Positions 63,893-64,000 of a stretch of DNA of 64,000 bases are shown here, piece by piece. The translations under genes were made by a program, and so were the position numbers. The stretch spans positions 744,001 to 808,000 of the forward strand of contig NZ_JAHLQL010000001.1 of the NCBI RefSeq assembly GCF_018919175.1. Direction: 5' to 3'. The notes below the pieces were generated by a model that saw nothing but the letters and a program-made list of their open reading frames with translations, was not told the DNA's origin and made no database searches. Numbering within the stretch: position 1 is the stretch's first letter; the number at the start of each line of letters is the position of its first letter. Origin of the DNA: Clostridium simiarum (lineage in GTDB: Bacteria > Bacillota > Clostridia > Clostridiales > Clostridiaceae).

Positions 63893-63920
63893 ATTATATA
63901 ACAAAAGTTTTTTATTTCAA
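63893..63920 (-). promoter_or_regulatory. Candidate promoter for the pirin gene
   Basis: On the minus strand, TTGAAA (63920-63915), 16 bases and a perfect TATAAT (63898-63893). Confidence 0.6.
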
Positions 63921-64000
63921 TTACTTTTATTTATTAACTTACTTTATATAATAAACAATAAATCTAATTTTAACCTTTGTCAATAAAAATTATAAAAAAG

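Overview
This is about 64 kb of a low-GC, spore-forming Firmicutes chromosome, most likely a cluster I Clostridium. The AT-rich codon use, strong GGAGG ribosome sites with frequent TTG/GTG starts, the sporulation genes spoVS, spoVM and ylbJ, and CodY all fit. The ptb-ior and pta-ackA acid-forming modules point to a proteolytic, Stickland-type relative of C. sporogenes / C. botulinum group I; that species-level guess is inference from gene content only. No tRNA, rRNA, CRISPR array, phage gene or insertion sequence was found.

Nearly all genes lie on the minus strand. From right to left in transcription order the main blocks are: a pirin gene (63.2-63.9 kb); an EFR1-type flavodoxin/ferredoxin gene and two tiny genes (59.8-61.1 kb); asparaginase (58.6 kb); a guanine-class riboswitch with a purine permease (56.9-58.5 kb); an aminotransferase (55.5 kb); yicC-remA-gmk-rpoZ-coaBC-priA-def-fmt-Zn protease-rsmB-rlmN-prpC-prkC-rsgA-rpe-thiN, then a 59-codon membrane protein gene and spoVM (40.2-55.4 kb); yloU-yloV-recG-rsmD-coaD (34.0-39.8 kb); pta-ackA (29-31.2 kb); yceD-rpmF-plsX-acpP-rnc-radical SAM gene (24.9-28.9 kb); spoVS; a 31-codon membrane peptide gene followed by smc-ftsY and ylxM-ffh; rpsP-khpA-rimM-trmD-rplS-rbgA-rnhB (13.8-17.9 kb); comM-dprA-topA-codY (7.2-13.0 kb); rpsB-tsf-pyrH-frr-uppS-cdsA (2.2-7.0 kb); and ptb-iorA, which runs off the left edge. 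Four plus-strand islands interrupt this: yraN (13.4 kb), tmcAL-ylbJ (31.5-34.1 kb), rpmB (40.0 kb) and a yedE-tusA-DUF3343 cassette (61.4-62.9 kb).

Most of the window is therefore conserved housekeeping: translation (ribosomal proteins, factors, rRNA and tRNA modification), protein targeting (SRP and its receptor), chromosome segregation, lipid and cell-wall precursor synthesis, Ser/Thr signalling and competence-type DNA handling. Its order closely follows the Bacillus yloN-ylqF, ylbJ-rpmF and spoVM-rpmB neighbourhoods. I see no large novel system. The less ordinary material is small: SpoVM and four other short genes, several structured leaders (guanine riboswitch, candidate L19 leader, a three-codon minigene plus hairpin before yceD, a long leader before ptb), an inverted yraN, and a sulfur/selenium-type transport cassette. 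Start codons were chosen by Shine-Dalgarno spacing and often lie inside the longest open frame. Promoters were read by eye.
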